Of a stretch of 64,000 nucleotides of DNA, positions 16,002 to 26,010 are shown one piece after another. Source of the DNA: Rothia gullae (GTDB lineage: Bacteria; Actinomycetota; Actinomycetes; Actinomycetales; Micrococcaceae); the NCBI RefSeq assembly GCF_024294905.1, contig NZ_JANCOC010000001.1:343093-407092 (forward strand), read 5' to 3'. The notes under the pieces are model-generated. The model was not told where the DNA came from, did not search any database, and was given only the letters and a program-made list of their open reading frames with translations. Numbering within the stretch: position 1 is the first letter of the stretch; every line of letters begins with the position of its first letter. The translations under genes and the position numbers were made by a program.

Positions 16002-16490
16002 CTAGAGCTCCAGAAGCATCTCTACGTGCCTAATTCCAACCTCAAGATACGGCTCTCCCACTTGCACAAACCCCGCCGCACCATAGTAGCTGTCTTTCAA
16101 ATATGATTGGGCGCTAATCACCAGCTGACGAGCTTCCGTATTTTCACGAACCCAGCCAATCGCCTCATGCAGTAGGGCACGCCCCAGGCCGGTGCCACGC
16201 GCCTCCTCACGGACAGCTACTCGACCGATGGTCCAAGCACCTTCGATAGGGCGGTGGTAGCCATCATCTACTGTCATAAGATCAAAGATCCGCAAGTACG
16301 CTAAGACCCGCCCAGACTCATCTGCGTGGAAGAAATGAACAGACTCGAAGTCTGCTTCGTCGGGTTCCTGCGCAAGAATCTGCTGACCCACAGTAAAGAC
16401 CATCGAACGGATGATATGAATCTGCTGTAGTTCCCTTAGAGTCAGCTCGTTGAAGTGCTTTGCCTGAAAATATGCGGAGGAATTTGGCAA
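16002..16490 (-). CDS. GNAT acetyltransferase, ElaA-like
   Basis: 162 residues. ElaA-type N-terminus (FNELTLRELQQIHIIRSMVFTVGQQ) and the acetyl-CoA site IGRVAVREEARGTGLGRALLHEAI (about 90-113), followed by a YYGAAGF motif. The substrate is unknown. Isolated gene; ATG 16490 has AAAGGAAA upstream. Confidence 0.88.
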   Translation of the reverse strand: MPNSSAYFQAKHFNELTLRELQQIHIIRSMVFTVGQQILAQEPDEADFESVHFFHADESGRVLAYLRIFDLMTVDDGYHRPIEGAWTIGRVAVREEARGTGLGRALLHEAIGWVRENTEARQLVISAQSYLKDSYYGAAGFVQVGEPYLEVGIRHVEMLLEL

Positions 16491-16722
16491 CGGCGTTTCC
16501 TTTCAAATACGTTCTGCCTGATGAAAGAACATACCCCAGTGTTGAAAGCTCTGTACAAAGGTATAGGTATGAAACCGCTCTATGAGATTTACCGGTACAA
16601 CCCTCTACAGGTATTTATTGCTCGCAGCGTATCTGCAAGGATAACCATCTAGAACACGCATGAATTAACAAAGCTCTTATACTGAGAACGTTATTATTAC
16701 TCAACACCTTGGAGGTAACTCT

Positions 16723-17103
16723 ATGTCTATCGCCGCTATTATGACCTGGACTCTGCAATCAGAAATTCCAGTACCTCAGGATGCCCAAGCCCTTTTGGGG
16801 CCGGGTGAAAGCGCCGTCGCTGCCTTTGCTACTTTCCGCGATTCGGCGATTTTCACGACTCACCGACTCATCATTCGTGATGCTCAAGGCCTGACGGGTA
16901 AGAAGGTAGAAATGTATTCGTTGCCTTACTCCTCAATCCATATGTGGTCTTCTGAAAATGCAGGAAACCTGTTCGACGCGAATAGTGAAATTGCTCTATG
17001 GACGAAGGTCGGCTACATCAAAATCAAGCTGGGCCGAAAGATTGACGTCCGCAAACTTGACTGGCTCATCGCTCAGCAGGTTCTAAACGCTCAGCAGCAT
17101 TAG
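16723..17103 (+). CDS. Bacterial PH-domain protein
   Basis: 126 residues, ATG 16723 behind GGAGG. The sequence ALLGPGESAVAAFATFRDSAIFTTHRLIIRDAQGLTGKKVEMYSLPYSSIHMWSSENAG is the bPH_1 (YvbH/DUF1696-like) fold. Function unknown; no transmembrane span. Confidence 0.85.
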   Translation: MSIAAIMTWTLQSEIPVPQDAQALLGPGESAVAAFATFRDSAIFTTHRLIIRDAQGLTGKKVEMYSLPYSSIHMWSSENAGNLFDANSEIALWTKVGYIKIKLGRKIDVRKLDWLIAQQVLNAQQH

Positions 17104-17452
17104 GGCATAAAAATAGACTGGCGTTCCCTCCGGGTTGCACGACAAAAAGGGAGAGAAAGCCAGCACCAAACAGCTTAACCTTTAGACCCGCTCAAAGCGC
17201 AACTAAGATACATGAGGCTCATCGAGGCAGAAAAATATTAGACACGAACCGTCACCAAAATAGTCCGGTGAGCCTGCGTCCCGCAGAAACCTAGCAGACA
17301 CCCCTCAGAAAACACAACAACGGCCTATACGCTCCCAAAGGAACGTATAGGCCGTTGCTTGTTACCTAGAACTTACCCCAGAACCCACCCCGCAACTTAC
17401 CTCAGTACAGGTGCGGGGCAAAGCTCAGAAGGAAAGATAAGACGCCAGTGAA
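17104..17452. other. Intergenic region between the PH-domain gene and glnA
   Basis: 349 bases without a convincing gene. It contains the glnA terminator and otherwise AC-rich sequence. Confidence 0.6.
17318..17357 (-). terminator. Terminator of glnA
   Basis: Perfect 14-bp stem (CAACGGCCTATACG and complement), 12-base loop. On the minus strand the stem runs into TTGTGTTTTC, so it suits leftward transcripts. Confidence 0.75.
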
Positions 17453-18877
17453 TTAGACGCCGTAGTACAGCTGGTACTCAAGCGGGTGCGGAACCAGCGA
17501 AAGCGGCTCCAGCTCGTTCTTACGCTTGTAGTCAATCCACGCCTGAATCAGGTCCTCGGTGAAGACGCCGCCCTCGAGCAGGAAGTCGTGGTCAGCCTCC
17601 AGAGCCGCCAGAGCCTCCTCCAGGTTAGCCGGAGCTTTCTTGATGTCCTTAGCCTCTTCAGCGGGCAGCTCGTACAGGTCCTTATCGATCGGTGCCGGCG
17701 GCTCAATACGGTTACGGATACCGTCCAGACCAGCCATCAGCTGAGCAGCGAACGCGAAGTAGGGGTTAGCGGAGGGGTCCGGTGCGCGGAACTCCAGACG
17801 CTTAGCCTTCGGGTTGGTGCCGGTAATCGGGATGCGGATACCAGCGGAACGGTTACCCTGCGAGTACACCATGTTGATGGGAGCCTCGTAGCCGGGAACC
17901 AGACGCTTGTAAGAGTTCACGGTCGGGTTGGTGAACGCTAGAACAGCGGAGGAGTGCTCAATCAGACCGCCAATGTACCAGCGTGCGGTGTCAGAGAGGT
18001 TAGCGTAGCCACGCTCATCGTAGAAGAGGGGCTCGCCATCCTGCCACAGCGACTGGTGGCAGTGCATACCGGAGCCGTTATCGCCGAACACGGGCTTAGG
18101 CATGAAAGTCACGGACTTGCCCCATGCGTCTGCGGTGCCCTTGATGACGTACTTGAACTTCAGCAGGTCGTCAGCAGCCTTGGTGAGAGTGTCGAACTTG
18201 TAGTTGATTTCTGCCTGGCCGGCTGCGCCCACCTCGTGATGGCTACGCTCAACTTCAAGGCCAACCTCGTCCATTGCTACGCACATTGCGTCACGCAGGT
18301 CAGCCTGCTTGTCGACGGGGGAGACGGGGAAGTAACCGCCCTTGACGGGGGTCTTGTTGCCCAGGTTGCCGCCCTCTTCCTTGCGGCCGGTGTTCCAGGG
18401 AGCCTCATCGGAGTCGATCTTGAAGAATACGGAGTTCGGCTCGACCTGGTAGCGGACGTCCTCGAAGACGAAGAATTCAGCCTCGGATGCGAAGAACGCG
18501 GTGTCTGCAATGCCGGTGGACTGCAGGTACGCCTCGGCACGCTCAGCAACGCCGCGGGGGTCACGGTGGTAGGGCTCGCCGGTGCGGGGGTTCACGATGG
18601 AGCAGATGATGACCAGGGTCTTCTCAAGGCGGAAGGGGTCAACGTACGCAGACTGAACGTCGGGAATCAGCTGCATGTCGGACTCTGCAATGCCCTGGAA
18701 GCCGCGAATGGAGGAGCCATCAAAAAGCTGGCCGTTGACGAAGAAATCGTCATCAATCGCCTTAGCGGGCAGGTTGAAGTGCTGCTGCACGCCGGGCATG
18801 TCGGTGAATCGGATATCAACGAAGACTACTTCTTCGTTCTTGATAAAGTCGAGAACTTCCTGGGGGCTGGTAAACAT
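17453..18877 (-). CDS. glnA: Glutamine synthetase, type I
   Basis: 474 residues from ATG 18877 (AAGGAG upstream; the extended frame to 19072 would include the promoter region). Contains [16 protein letters not shown], the ATP-binding [12 protein letters not shown], the glutamate-binding NRSAGIRIP and the adenylylation-type tail with [12 protein letters not shown] and [15 protein letters not shown]; the tyrosine loop reads [10 protein letters not shown]. This is the GSI-beta type regulated by adenylylation. Catalyses ATP-dependent glutamate plus ammonia to glutamine. A GlnR-type box lies upstream. Confidence 0.96.
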   Translation of the reverse strand: MFTSPQEVLDFIKNEEVVFVDIRFTDMPGVQQHFNLPAKAIDDDFFVNGQLFDGSSIRGFQGIAESDMQLIPDVQSAYVDPFRLEKTLVIICSIVNPRTGEPYHRDPRGVAERAEAYLQSTGIADTAFFASEAEFFVFEDVRYQVEPNSVFFKIDSDEAPWNTGRKEEGGNLGNKTPVKGGYFPVSPVDKQADLRDAMCVAMDEVGLEVERSHHEVGAAGQAEINYKFDTLTKAADDLLKFKYVIKGTADAWGKSVTFMPKPVFGDNGSGMHCHQSLWQDGEPLFYDERGYANLSDTARWYIGGLIEHSSAVLAFTNPTVNSYKRLVPGYEAPINMVYSQGNRSAGIRIPITGTNPKAKRLEFRAPDPSANPYFAFAAQLMAGLDGIRNRIEPPAPIDKDLYELPAEEAKDIKKAPANLEEALAALEADHDFLLEGGVFTEDLIQAWIDYKRKNELEPLSLVPHPLEYQLYYGV

Positions 18878-19003
18878 GAGGACTGCTCCTTGTTCGACTG
18901 ACGGTGCAGGAGGGTATCTTCCCTCACCGCATTCAGTCTTTGGTTTAGTTTTTGGCCGCGGGCAAAGCCCTGTGACATATCCAGCATAGAGGTTATTTTT
19001 TGC

Positions 19004-19036
19004 GCGTGCGTGACTATCGTGTTTCGGTAATGTTAC
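19004..19036 (-). promoter_or_regulatory. Candidate GlnR box upstream of glnA
   Basis: On the minus strand the sequence reads GTAAC-6-GAAAC-6-GTCAC, then a poor fourth element (GCAAA). The first three elements match the actinobacterial GlnR consensus gTnAc-n6-GaAAc-n6-GtnAC-n6-GAAAc known from Streptomyces. Position, 130-160 bases before the glnA start, fits a regulatory site. Confidence 0.6.
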
Positions 19037-19152
19037 AAATCCTGGAAAGGAGTTACATCTTGGTTGCCTCACGAAACACAGCGCAGATGCTAACGCTCTC
19101 TAGCAACGCTAGCATCAGCGTCAGTAACAGAGCAATAACCGGGCGTAACAAA

Positions 19153-19192
19153 AAGGCTCCGACCCTTCCCACGCGGGAAGAGCCGGAGCCTT
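19153..19192 (-). terminator. Terminator after the DUF4191 gene
   Basis: Stem AAGGCTCCG / CGGAGCCTT with an inner CTTCCC / GGGAAG stem, flanked by AAAA on the left, just beyond the DUF4191 stop codon. Confidence 0.8.
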
Positions 19193-19216
19193 CAAAACCT
19201 TATATCAGAGTCTCGC

Positions 19217-19933
19217 TTAGCGGCCGCGCATCGCACGACGGTCCGGGCGAGCACGCATCGGGTCAACACCCTTAGGAACAGCGTTCATCGGGTTACGCAT
19301 AGTGTTCAGAGTGCCCAGACGACCCGAAACAACCTGCATCTCCTGCTGAGTCAGAGCCTTCGGAAGCTTGTTCATAGTCTTCACAACGTCCTTGAGCTCA
19401 ACCTGACCCTCTTCGTGACCGGTCTCAATCACGTGAACCGGAACGCCAGGAGCCACACGGTTCAGGTGCTTCTTCTCAGTGTTCACCAGGGAAGTCACGC
19501 GGCTGTGAGGGCCCTCGGTCACCAGCACAATACCGGGACGGCCCAGAGCACGGAACACCAGATCCTGGTTGCGGTTCGCAGCAACGGGCTGCTCCTCAAC
19601 AATCCAACCGCGGCGCACCGAGTTCATCGCCGCACCACTACGACCGGGCTGGTTCTCAATCTGAGCAAAAGCCGCAGTCTGCGCGCGGCGACCCAGCAGA
19701 AGCATCGCCACAATAGCGGCAACGCCCAGACCCAGAATCAGGAAAGTAATCCAGTTATTCAGGGCAATACCGATGAGGAGGAAAACCAAAAGGGTGCCCA
19801 GAGCCGACAGACTCAGAATCCAACCAATATTCGGGTCGGACTTCTTGGTCATCTGGTAGACCTGCTTCATCTGGGCGAAAGTGCCCGGAGTGCGTTCCTT
19901 CTTCTTTTTCTTCTCTTCGCGCTTATCTGCCAC
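19217..19933 (-). CDS. DUF4191 membrane protein
   Basis: 238 residues. Lysine-rich cytoplasmic N-terminus (KREEKKKKKERTPGTFAQMKQVYQMTKKSDPNIGWIL), two transmembrane spans (about 40-80), and a C-terminal cytoplasmic domain with VFRALGRPGIVLVTEGPHSRV and LGTLNTMRNPMNAVPKGVDPMRARPDRR. This is the actinobacterial DUF4191 family, typically next to lipA. Function unknown. Confidence 0.9.
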   Translation of the reverse strand: MADKREEKKKKKERTPGTFAQMKQVYQMTKKSDPNIGWILSLSALGTLLVFLLIGIALNNWITFLILGLGVAAIVAMLLLGRRAQTAAFAQIENQPGRSGAAMNSVRRGWIVEEQPVAANRNQDLVFRALGRPGIVLVTEGPHSRVTSLVNTEKKHLNRVAPGVPVHVIETGHEEGQVELKDVVKTMNKLPKALTQQEMQVVSGRLGTLNTMRNPMNAVPKGVDPMRARPDRRAMRGR

Positions 19934-20070
19934 GATTCTTCCTCGGCTGGTTCTTCCGCGGCTCCGATAAGCGTCTCAAACGCTCACGGAACCATAGTGA
20001 CGTAACGATGCAGTGTATGCCTGCAATTTTTCTAGTTTACCCTACCCGCACAAGAGGCGGGGCATAAGGA

Positions 20071-20103
20071 GAGGCTCCCCGAACACCGGGTTCGAGGAGC
20101 CTC
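20071..20103 (-). terminator. Terminator of lipA
   Basis: Stem GAGGCTCC / GGAGCCTC with inner CGAA / TTCG, between lipA and the DUF4191 gene. Confidence 0.7.
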
Positions 20104-20130
20104 AACGCTCTCAGAAAGATTCTGAAAGGC

Positions 20131-21138
20131 TTAGTAGCCCGCAGCCACCAGGGAGGAGGCTTCCTGCAGGGCTGCACCCTCACCCTCAATGTGGGCAAGG
20201 TTCTCAGGGATCTGGTAGCCGTTCTTACGCATCGCACGAGCCCACAGGCGACCTGCACGGTACGAAGAACGAACCATCGGGCCCGCCATAACGCCAGCGA
20301 AACCAATCTCCTCAGCCATGTTCGCAAAATCCACGAACTGCTGAGGCTTCACCCAACGCTCAATCGGGTGGAAGAGCGGGCCGGGGCGCAGGTATTGGGT
20401 GAGGGTAATGATGTCACAACCAGCATCGTGCAGATCGCACAGCGCCTCGTAAATCTCGTCATCGGTCTCGCCCATACCCAGAATCAGGTTGGACTTGGTG
20501 ACCATGCCGCCTTCCTTAGCCTGGGTAATAACATCCAGGGAACGCTCGTAACGGAACGCCGGGCGAATCTGACGGAAGATACGGGGGACGGTCTCCAAGT
20601 TGTGCGCGAACACCTCAGGCTTAGCGTCAATCACCTTCTGAACATGCTCGGGAACACCCTTGAAGTCGGGCACGAGCATCTCAACGCCGGTGTTCGGGCA
20701 CATCTTGTGAATCTGACGGGTAGTCTCTGCGTACAGCCACGCACCGCCGTCTTCCAGATCGTCACGAGCAACACCGGTCACGGTTGCGTAACGCAGACCC
20801 ATGACCTTCACGTTCTTAGCAACCTTGAACGGCTCAGCATAGTCAACAGCAACAGGCTTACCGGTCGCAATATTGCAGAAGTCGCAACGGCGGGTGCACT
20901 CGGAACCACCAATCAGGTAGGTTGCCTCACGGTCTTCCCAGCACTCGTAAATATTGGGGCAGCCAGCCTCTTCACACACGGTGTGGAGGCCCTGACCGCG
21001 AGCCAGCTCGCGCATCTCGTTGTATTCGGGGCCAACAATAGCCTTGGTCTTAATCCAGTGAGGCTTCTTCTCAATGGGAACCTCAGCGTTGCGGGCCTCC
21101 ACACGCAGTAGCTTGCGTCCTTCAGGTGCGGTGCTCAA
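20131..21138 (-). CDS. lipA: Lipoyl synthase
   Basis: 335 residues. Radical-SAM enzyme inserting two sulfurs into octanoyl groups on lipoyl domains. The auxiliary cluster motif [12 protein letters not shown] and the radical-[11 protein letters not shown] (about 86-93) are both intact, followed by DLEDGGAW and LMVGLGETDDE-type sequence. Cytoplasmic. Downstream of lipB with 164 bases between; the lipoylated E2 gene lies further upstream. Confidence 0.96.
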   Translation of the reverse strand: MSTAPEGRKLLRVEARNAEVPIEKKPHWIKTKAIVGPEYNEMRELARGQGLHTVCEEAGCPNIYECWEDREATYLIGGSECTRRCDFCNIATGKPVAVDYAEPFKVAKNVKVMGLRYATVTGVARDDLEDGGAWLYAETTRQIHKMCPNTGVEMLVPDFKGVPEHVQKVIDAKPEVFAHNLETVPRIFRQIRPAFRYERSLDVITQAKEGGMVTKSNLILGMGETDDEIYEALCDLHDAGCDIITLTQYLRPGPLFHPIERWVKPQQFVDFANMAEEIGFAGVMAGPMVRSSYRAGRLWARAMRKNGYQIPENLAHIEGEGAALQEASSLVAAGY

Positions 21139-21302
21139 AAGTCTTCTCCTTGGTCTCGGTGTGCCCTCTGTGCAGGTGGGCCACCTTCTATTTTACGCCC
21201 GCTCAGGCGTAGGTGAAACTGATTTTCGTATATGACGAACAAAGCTGGACGCGTTACGTGTACCGCCCGTTCGACGCTTCTTGACTGCGTCTAACCCTGC
21301 GT

Positions 21303-21980
21303 TTAATCCTGTGCCGCAATGGGCTCGAAAGACTCCGCCAGGCGGTCCTGGTACTTCAGAAGCTCCGCCTCCAGCGGCTCCAAAATATCGGTGGGGGTGA
21401 CGGTGCGGCCCAGCTGCTCCGAAATGGTGGTAACACCCGCATCGCTAATACCGCAGGGAATGAACTGCTGGAAAGGCGCGGTGTCATTGCAGCAGTTAAT
21501 CGCAAAGCCGTGCATGGTGGTGTTACGCGAAACGCGCATGCCCAGTGCCGCGATCTTCTTGTCCTGGGTGACGCCGTCGCCCAGAATCCACACGCCGCTA
21601 CGGCCCTCAACGCGCTCACCCTTAATGCCCAGGCCAGCCAGGACGTTAATGATGATTTCCTCGATGATACGTACATACGCCACCACGTCAATGGGCTCGG
21701 GCAGGCGCAGAATCGGGTAGCCGGTCAGCTGGCCGGGGCCATGCCAGGTCAGCTTGCCGCCGCGGTCAATCTTGACGACGGGGGTGGATTTGTCTGTGGG
21801 GTACTCGTGATCTTCGGTGCGTTTACCTGCGGTAATCACTGCCTCGTGCTCAAGTAGAAGAATCGTATTCTGGCGGGTGCGGTTAGCCACCTCATCGTGG
21901 ATGCGGTACTGCTTGTCCAGGCACTCAACATAGTTCACATAGTTCGGGGCGAAGCCCACGCGTTCAATCGTCACAGACAT
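21303..21980 (-). CDS. lipB: Octanoyltransferase
   Basis: 225 residues. Transfers octanoyl from acyl carrier protein to lipoyl domains. Family signatures: LLLEHEAVITAGKR, RGGKLTWHGPGQLTGYPILRL and KIAALGMRVSRNTTMHGFAINCCND, the last with the catalytic lysine and cysteine. ATG 21980. With lipA, forms the lipoate synthesis pair serving the E2 encoded at 24.1-25.8 kb. Confidence 0.95.
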   Translation of the reverse strand: MSVTIERVGFAPNYVNYVECLDKQYRIHDEVANRTRQNTILLLEHEAVITAGKRTEDHEYPTDKSTPVVKIDRGGKLTWHGPGQLTGYPILRLPEPIDVVAYVRIIEEIIINVLAGLGIKGERVEGRSGVWILGDGVTQDKKIAALGMRVSRNTTMHGFAINCCNDTAPFQQFIPCGISDAGVTTISEQLGRTVTPTDILEPLEAELLKYQDRLAESFEPIAAQD

Positions 21981-22199
21981 ACTTTCTACCTTAGTACTGC
22001 TGGTGGAGGGAAGAAAATTAGGGCGCCCTGAATCACGTGATGAGCGAACACGTCGGAATGTTACGTGAGGGTGTGCTCAGGAGTGGGAAGGGAGAATAAG
22101 CAGATAAATGCCTGAATTCACATTGGGGGTTCTTTGGGTGTTTTAACTATTTTAGTGTGCTCAAATATATTATTTGATGTAATTTGATAACATTATGGT

Positions 22200-23930
22200 A
22201 TGAGAAGCGAAGAAGCACACGTACTGGAAAGCATCGCCAACCCGACTCTACCCATCCTGCAGATTGTCGAGTACCGGGGCGAAACCACCGCAAGCGCACC
22301 CACCGCGAGCGCACCCACCGAGAGCGCACCCGCTGCAGGTTCCGTACCCTCCTCCCACCCCGGACGCTACACCCTGCGCACCATTCCCCAGTCCGCCCCG
22401 CCAGCTCCCTCCACCCAGCTGGCTTCTGCCGCGCCCACTCTGCGTGCGGCAGTCAACGGGTACGGATTCGAGGAAAACACGGATGCATCCGCTCAGAGGC
22501 ACGCCCAAACCCCACAGGTAGCCGCCGCCCTACGTAACGTGCCCGGACTCGCCAAGCTCCACGCCGTTACTAGTGAGAGCGCCGATAGTGCCAATCAGCT
22601 GTGCCTCTGGTACGAGCCCCTCGACGCGGGCACCCTCGACAAGCTCCTGCGCGCTCGCACCCTGACACCCGCCGAGCTCATGACCCTGGCGCGAACCCTG
22701 CACCGGGCGCTCGGAAGCCTCAAAAAAGTCGGGGAGGGGCGCGCCGAACTAAGCGCCGAATACATCGCGCTGAGCGCCGCCGGAGTACCCAAACTCCTGC
22801 TACCTGACGCCGTCTACTGTGAAACGGCCTCTCAAGACGGTGAACAGCTCACCGCCGCTCGGGGCAACTACGCACGCTCCGCAGCAGCCCTGCTCTGGAA
22901 AGCCGCCTGCGGGCACACACCGGAACCCTCCACCGCCCGCGTACCTCTCTCACTGCGCATGGATTCACTGGGCATGGATTCACTGGGCATAGGAGCCGCC
23001 GACACCGCAACCGAGGGGGCACCCAGCAACGAGTGGATTGAGCGCCTCGGCAGAGCCCTCGAATACCTGCTGGACGCACCAGCCCAGGAGGCAGCGCTCG
23101 CAGGGCTCAGCTCCGTGGTCGCCCTGGCCGAGGAGGTACCGCCTTGCCCGCTCAACGTCTACCTGAGCTGTTCAGAACGAGCCCGCGCCCTAATTCCCAC
23201 AGCTGTGGAGCCCACGACGGTACAGAAGCGCTCAAAGACGCAGAAGGCGCAACGCTACCTGGCAGAACGTTTGCCTCGCATGAAGAAGGCGGGCGTGAAG
23301 AAGTCGGGGCGCGCAGCTACCGCAGGTTCTAAGCCATTGAGCCCCACAGCAAGCCCCATAGCAAGCCCCGCAAAGACTGCGCCGCCCGCTCTAAAGAACG
23401 CAGATGCGACGAGCACATCCCGCCTGACGGCGCTACGCGGCGCGTTCACCCGTCCCTCCGCGCGCCTGGGACTTGCCGCGCTCGCGCTGGGGGCTATTGC
23501 GCTGCCTCTCGGGTTCACTCTCTACGGGCAGAACGCCCTGGCAACGGCACAGCCCGTATCCGCTCAATCCGTGAACGCAACGGGGGAGCAGGAGCCCGGC
23601 GGTACGGAAACACAGGTTCAGAGCGCACAAGATACAGCCGCGCAGGGCGATCAGATTCTACGAGCCCTGATTGACCAGCGAAACCAAGAACGCCGTGCCC
23701 GAGGCGGAGCAGAGCTCACCGTCGACACCGCCGAAGAACTCAGCCGTGACAGCGAGAACATCCGCGTTATGGCGGTAGTCTCCGCGCCCGGCTACCGCGC
23801 CGATAAAACCGAGCGGGAAGCCCGCAAACTCAGCGAAGAAAACGGCCTCACCCGCCAGAAAGTCATCTTCGACCTGCACCGCGGTGAGAAAGGCTGGGAG
23901 ATAGCCCGCGCCGAACCCATCCCGGCATAG
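22200..23930 (+). CDS. Pseudokinase-like single-span membrane protein
   Basis: 576 residues. The N-terminus is low complexity (ASAPT/ESAPA repeats). Residues 125-240 resemble a kinase C-lobe (LCLWYEPLDAGTLDKLLRARTLTPAELMTLARTLHRALGSLKKVG) but lack the HRD and DFG motifs, so it should be catalytically dead. A basic linker with SPTASPIASP repeats is followed by one transmembrane span (LGLAALALGAIALPLGFTLYG) and an extracellular C-terminal domain of about 110 residues. No ribosome site; TAACAT lies 6 bases before the ATG. Divergent from lipB. Function unknown; sensing cell-surface state is a guess. Confidence 0.7.
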   Translation: MRSEEAHVLESIANPTLPILQIVEYRGETTASAPTASAPTESAPAAGSVPSSHPGRYTLRTIPQSAPPAPSTQLASAAPTLRAAVNGYGFEENTDASAQRHAQTPQVAAALRNVPGLAKLHAVTSESADSANQLCLWYEPLDAGTLDKLLRARTLTPAELMTLARTLHRALGSLKKVGEGRAELSAEYIALSAAGVPKLLLPDAVYCETASQDGEQLTAARGNYARSAAALLWKAACGHTPEPSTARVPLSLRMDSLGMDSLGIGAADTATEGAPSNEWIERLGRALEYLLDAPAQEAALAGLSSVVALAEEVPPCPLNVYLSCSERARALIPTAVEPTTVQKRSKTQKAQRYLAERLPRMKKAGVKKSGRAATAGSKPLSPTASPIASPAKTAPPALKNADATSTSRLTALRGAFTRPSARLGLAALALGAIALPLGFTLYGQNALATAQPVSAQSVNATGEQEPGGTETQVQSAQDTAAQGDQILRALIDQRNQERRARGGAELTVDTAEELSRDSENIRVMAVVSAPGYRADKTEREARKLSEENGLTRQKVIFDLHRGEKGWEIARAEPIPA

Positions 23931-24003
23931 CTGATGCCGCGCAACTGACCCTGTGCAGCTGATGCCGCGTAACTGACACCGTAGAAACGCGGACACAACA
24001 AAA

Positions 24004-24043
24004 GGCGGCGGCCCCACCCACCGAAGTGGATGGAGCCGCCGCC
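24004..24043. terminator. Bidirectional terminator between the pseudokinase and E2 genes
   Basis: Stem GGCGGCGGC / GCCGCCGCC between convergent genes, with an inner paired region. Left-side AAAAG and right-side CTGTTG suit both directions. Confidence 0.75.
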
Positions 24044-24136
24044 CTGTTGCTCACTGTCCGGGAAAAGCCGGAGAGCTACACTCGGTTACCCATCAGGGCA
24101 CCGCCACAAGGAAACTTCCTTGAATCTATGCAGGTC

Positions 24137-25819
24137 TTAGAGGCCCAGCTCAGACTCGAAGTTTGCCTCCTCCAGGCGGGTCTTGAGGGTGTGCAGGAAG
24201 CGACCAGCGTCTGCACCGTCGACCACACGGTGATCGTAGGTGAGGGACAGGTAGCACATGGAGCGGATAGCGATAACGTCGTTACCGTCAACATCCTTAA
24301 CAACCATGGGGCGCTTCACGATGGAACCGGTACCAAGGATTGCAACGTTCGGCTGGTTGATGATCGGGGTGTCGAACAGCGCACCGAAGGAACCAATGTT
24401 GGTGATGGTGAAGGTCGAACCCGACAGCTCCTCGGGGGAGATGTCGCCGGTACGTGCACGGCCACCCAAGTCGCCAATAGCCTTTGCCAGGCCAGCAATG
24501 CCCAGGTCAGAAGCGTTCTTGATGACGGGAACCAGCAGACCCTTGGGGGTGTCCACAGCAATCGCGATGTTCTCGGAGGCCGGGTAGGTAATCTGCTTGA
24601 GGTCCTCGGTCATGGAAGCGTTCAGAGCGGGGTGCTGCTGCAGAGCCTCAGCGGTTGCCTGGACGAAGAAGGGCAGGAAGGTCAGCTTAGCGCCCTCACG
24701 AGCAGCGAAGCCGTCCTTAGCCTTTGCACGCAGCTGAACGATGCGGGTCACGTCAACCTCGGTGACCTGGGTCAGCTGGGTGGAGATGTCCAGGGACTCA
24801 CGCATACGCTTTGCAATAACCTGGCGGATACGTGCGGTCTTCTCGACGGTGCCACGCTTGGGGGAAACCTCGAAGGTGTGCGGTGCCTTTGCGGAACCAG
24901 CAGCCGGAGCAGCAACTGCAGCGGGTGCAGCAGCGGCGGGAGCAGCGGAACCCTTAGCCGCGATAGCAGCCTGAACATCCTGCTTGCGGATGCGGCCACC
25001 AACACCGGTGCCCTTGACGGTGGACAGGTCGATGCCGTTGTCCTTAGCGAGCTTACGGACCAGGGGGGTCACGTATGCTTCGCCCTCAGCAGCTGCCGGA
25101 GCGGCAGGTGCAGCGGGAGCTGCGGGAGCAGCAGGAGCCTCAGCAACCGGAGCCGGAGCTGCGGGAGCTGCGGGAGCCTCAGCAACCGGAGCGGGAGCAG
25201 CCGGAGCAGCTGCAGCAGCAGCATCGCCGATGATAGCCAGAACCTGGCCAACCTCTGCGTCCTCATCCTCGGGGATGCGGATCTCGAGCAGGGTACCTGC
25301 TACGGGGGAGGGAACCTCGGTGTCAACCTTGTCGGTGGAAACCTCAACCAGGGGCTCGTCAACCTCAACCTGCTCGCCAACTTCCTTCAGCCAGCGGGTA
25401 ACGGTGCCCTCGGTGACGGACTCGCCCAGTGCGGGCAGTACGACCTCGATGCCTGCAGCGGCGGCGGCGGGAGTAGCGGCGGGTGCAGCCGGAGCCTCAG
25501 CAGCTGCCGGAGCAGCCGGAGCAGCGGCGGGTGCAGCCGGAGCCTCAGCAGCTGCGGGAGCAGCCGGAGCGGCAGCGCCGGAACCGTCGCCAATGATAGC
25601 CAGAGCAGCGCCGACCTCGACGTCCTCGTCCTCGGGGACGAGAATCTGCTCAACAACGCCTGCTACGGGGGAGGGAACCTCGGTGTCAACCTTGTCGGTG
25701 GAAACCTCAACCAGGGGTGCGTCAACCTCAATGGTGTCGCCGACCTCAACGAGCCAGCGGGTAACGGTACCCTCGGTCACGGACTCGCCCAGTGCGGGCA
25801 GTACTACGGTGTGGGACAT
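24137..25819 (-). CDS. sucB: 2-oxoacid dehydrogenase E2 (dihydrolipoamide acyltransferase) with two lipoyl domains
   Basis: 560 residues from ATG 25819. Two lipoyl domains with the lipoylated lysine in [15 protein letters not shown] (about residues 43 and 165), joined by Ala/Pro linkers, then the E3-binding domain ([23 protein letters not shown]) and the catalytic domain ending in [14 protein letters not shown], with catalytic His and Asp. In actinobacteria this protein serves pyruvate and 2-oxoglutarate dehydrogenase as shared E2. Located right after lpd and near lipA/lipB. The two lipoyl DNA segments are nearly identical. Confidence 0.93.
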   Translation of the reverse strand: MSHTVVLPALGESVTEGTVTRWLVEVGDTIEVDAPLVEVSTDKVDTEVPSPVAGVVEQILVPEDEDVEVGAALAIIGDGSGAAAPAAPAAAEAPAAPAAAPAAPAAAEAPAAPAATPAAAAAGIEVVLPALGESVTEGTVTRWLKEVGEQVEVDEPLVEVSTDKVDTEVPSPVAGTLLEIRIPEDEDAEVGQVLAIIGDAAAAAAPAAPAPVAEAPAAPAAPAPVAEAPAAPAAPAAPAAPAAAEGEAYVTPLVRKLAKDNGIDLSTVKGTGVGGRIRKQDVQAAIAAKGSAAPAAAAPAAVAAPAAGSAKAPHTFEVSPKRGTVEKTARIRQVIAKRMRESLDISTQLTQVTEVDVTRIVQLRAKAKDGFAAREGAKLTFLPFFVQATAEALQQHPALNASMTEDLKQITYPASENIAIAVDTPKGLLVPVIKNASDLGIAGLAKAIGDLGGRARTGDISPEELSGSTFTITNIGSFGALFDTPIINQPNVAILGTGSIVKRPMVVKDVDGNDVIAIRSMCYLSLTYDHRVVDGADAGRFLHTLKTRLEEANFESELGL

Positions 25820-25873
25820 AATCTTTCCCGTTCTCCTTGTGAATGCTTGAACTAGAAAAATGTGAGCGGCGAC

Positions 25874-25918
25874 CCGGATGCGCGCCGTATGCGTCAAAGC
25901 ACGTCGACGCGCATCCGG
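25874..25918 (-). terminator. Hairpin between lpd and the E2 gene
   Basis: An 11-bp perfect stem CCGGATGCGCG / CGCGCATCCGG with a 23-base loop and no T-run. It could be a processing hairpin or weak terminator inside the lpd-E2 operon. Confidence 0.45.
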
Positions 25919-26010
25919 ATAGGGGCGTTGTTCAGCGGATACGCCCGGCAACCGCTAACGACCAACGGTCGTCAATACTAAGCTGACGCACTAACGCCAG
26001 TCAGCAAAAT

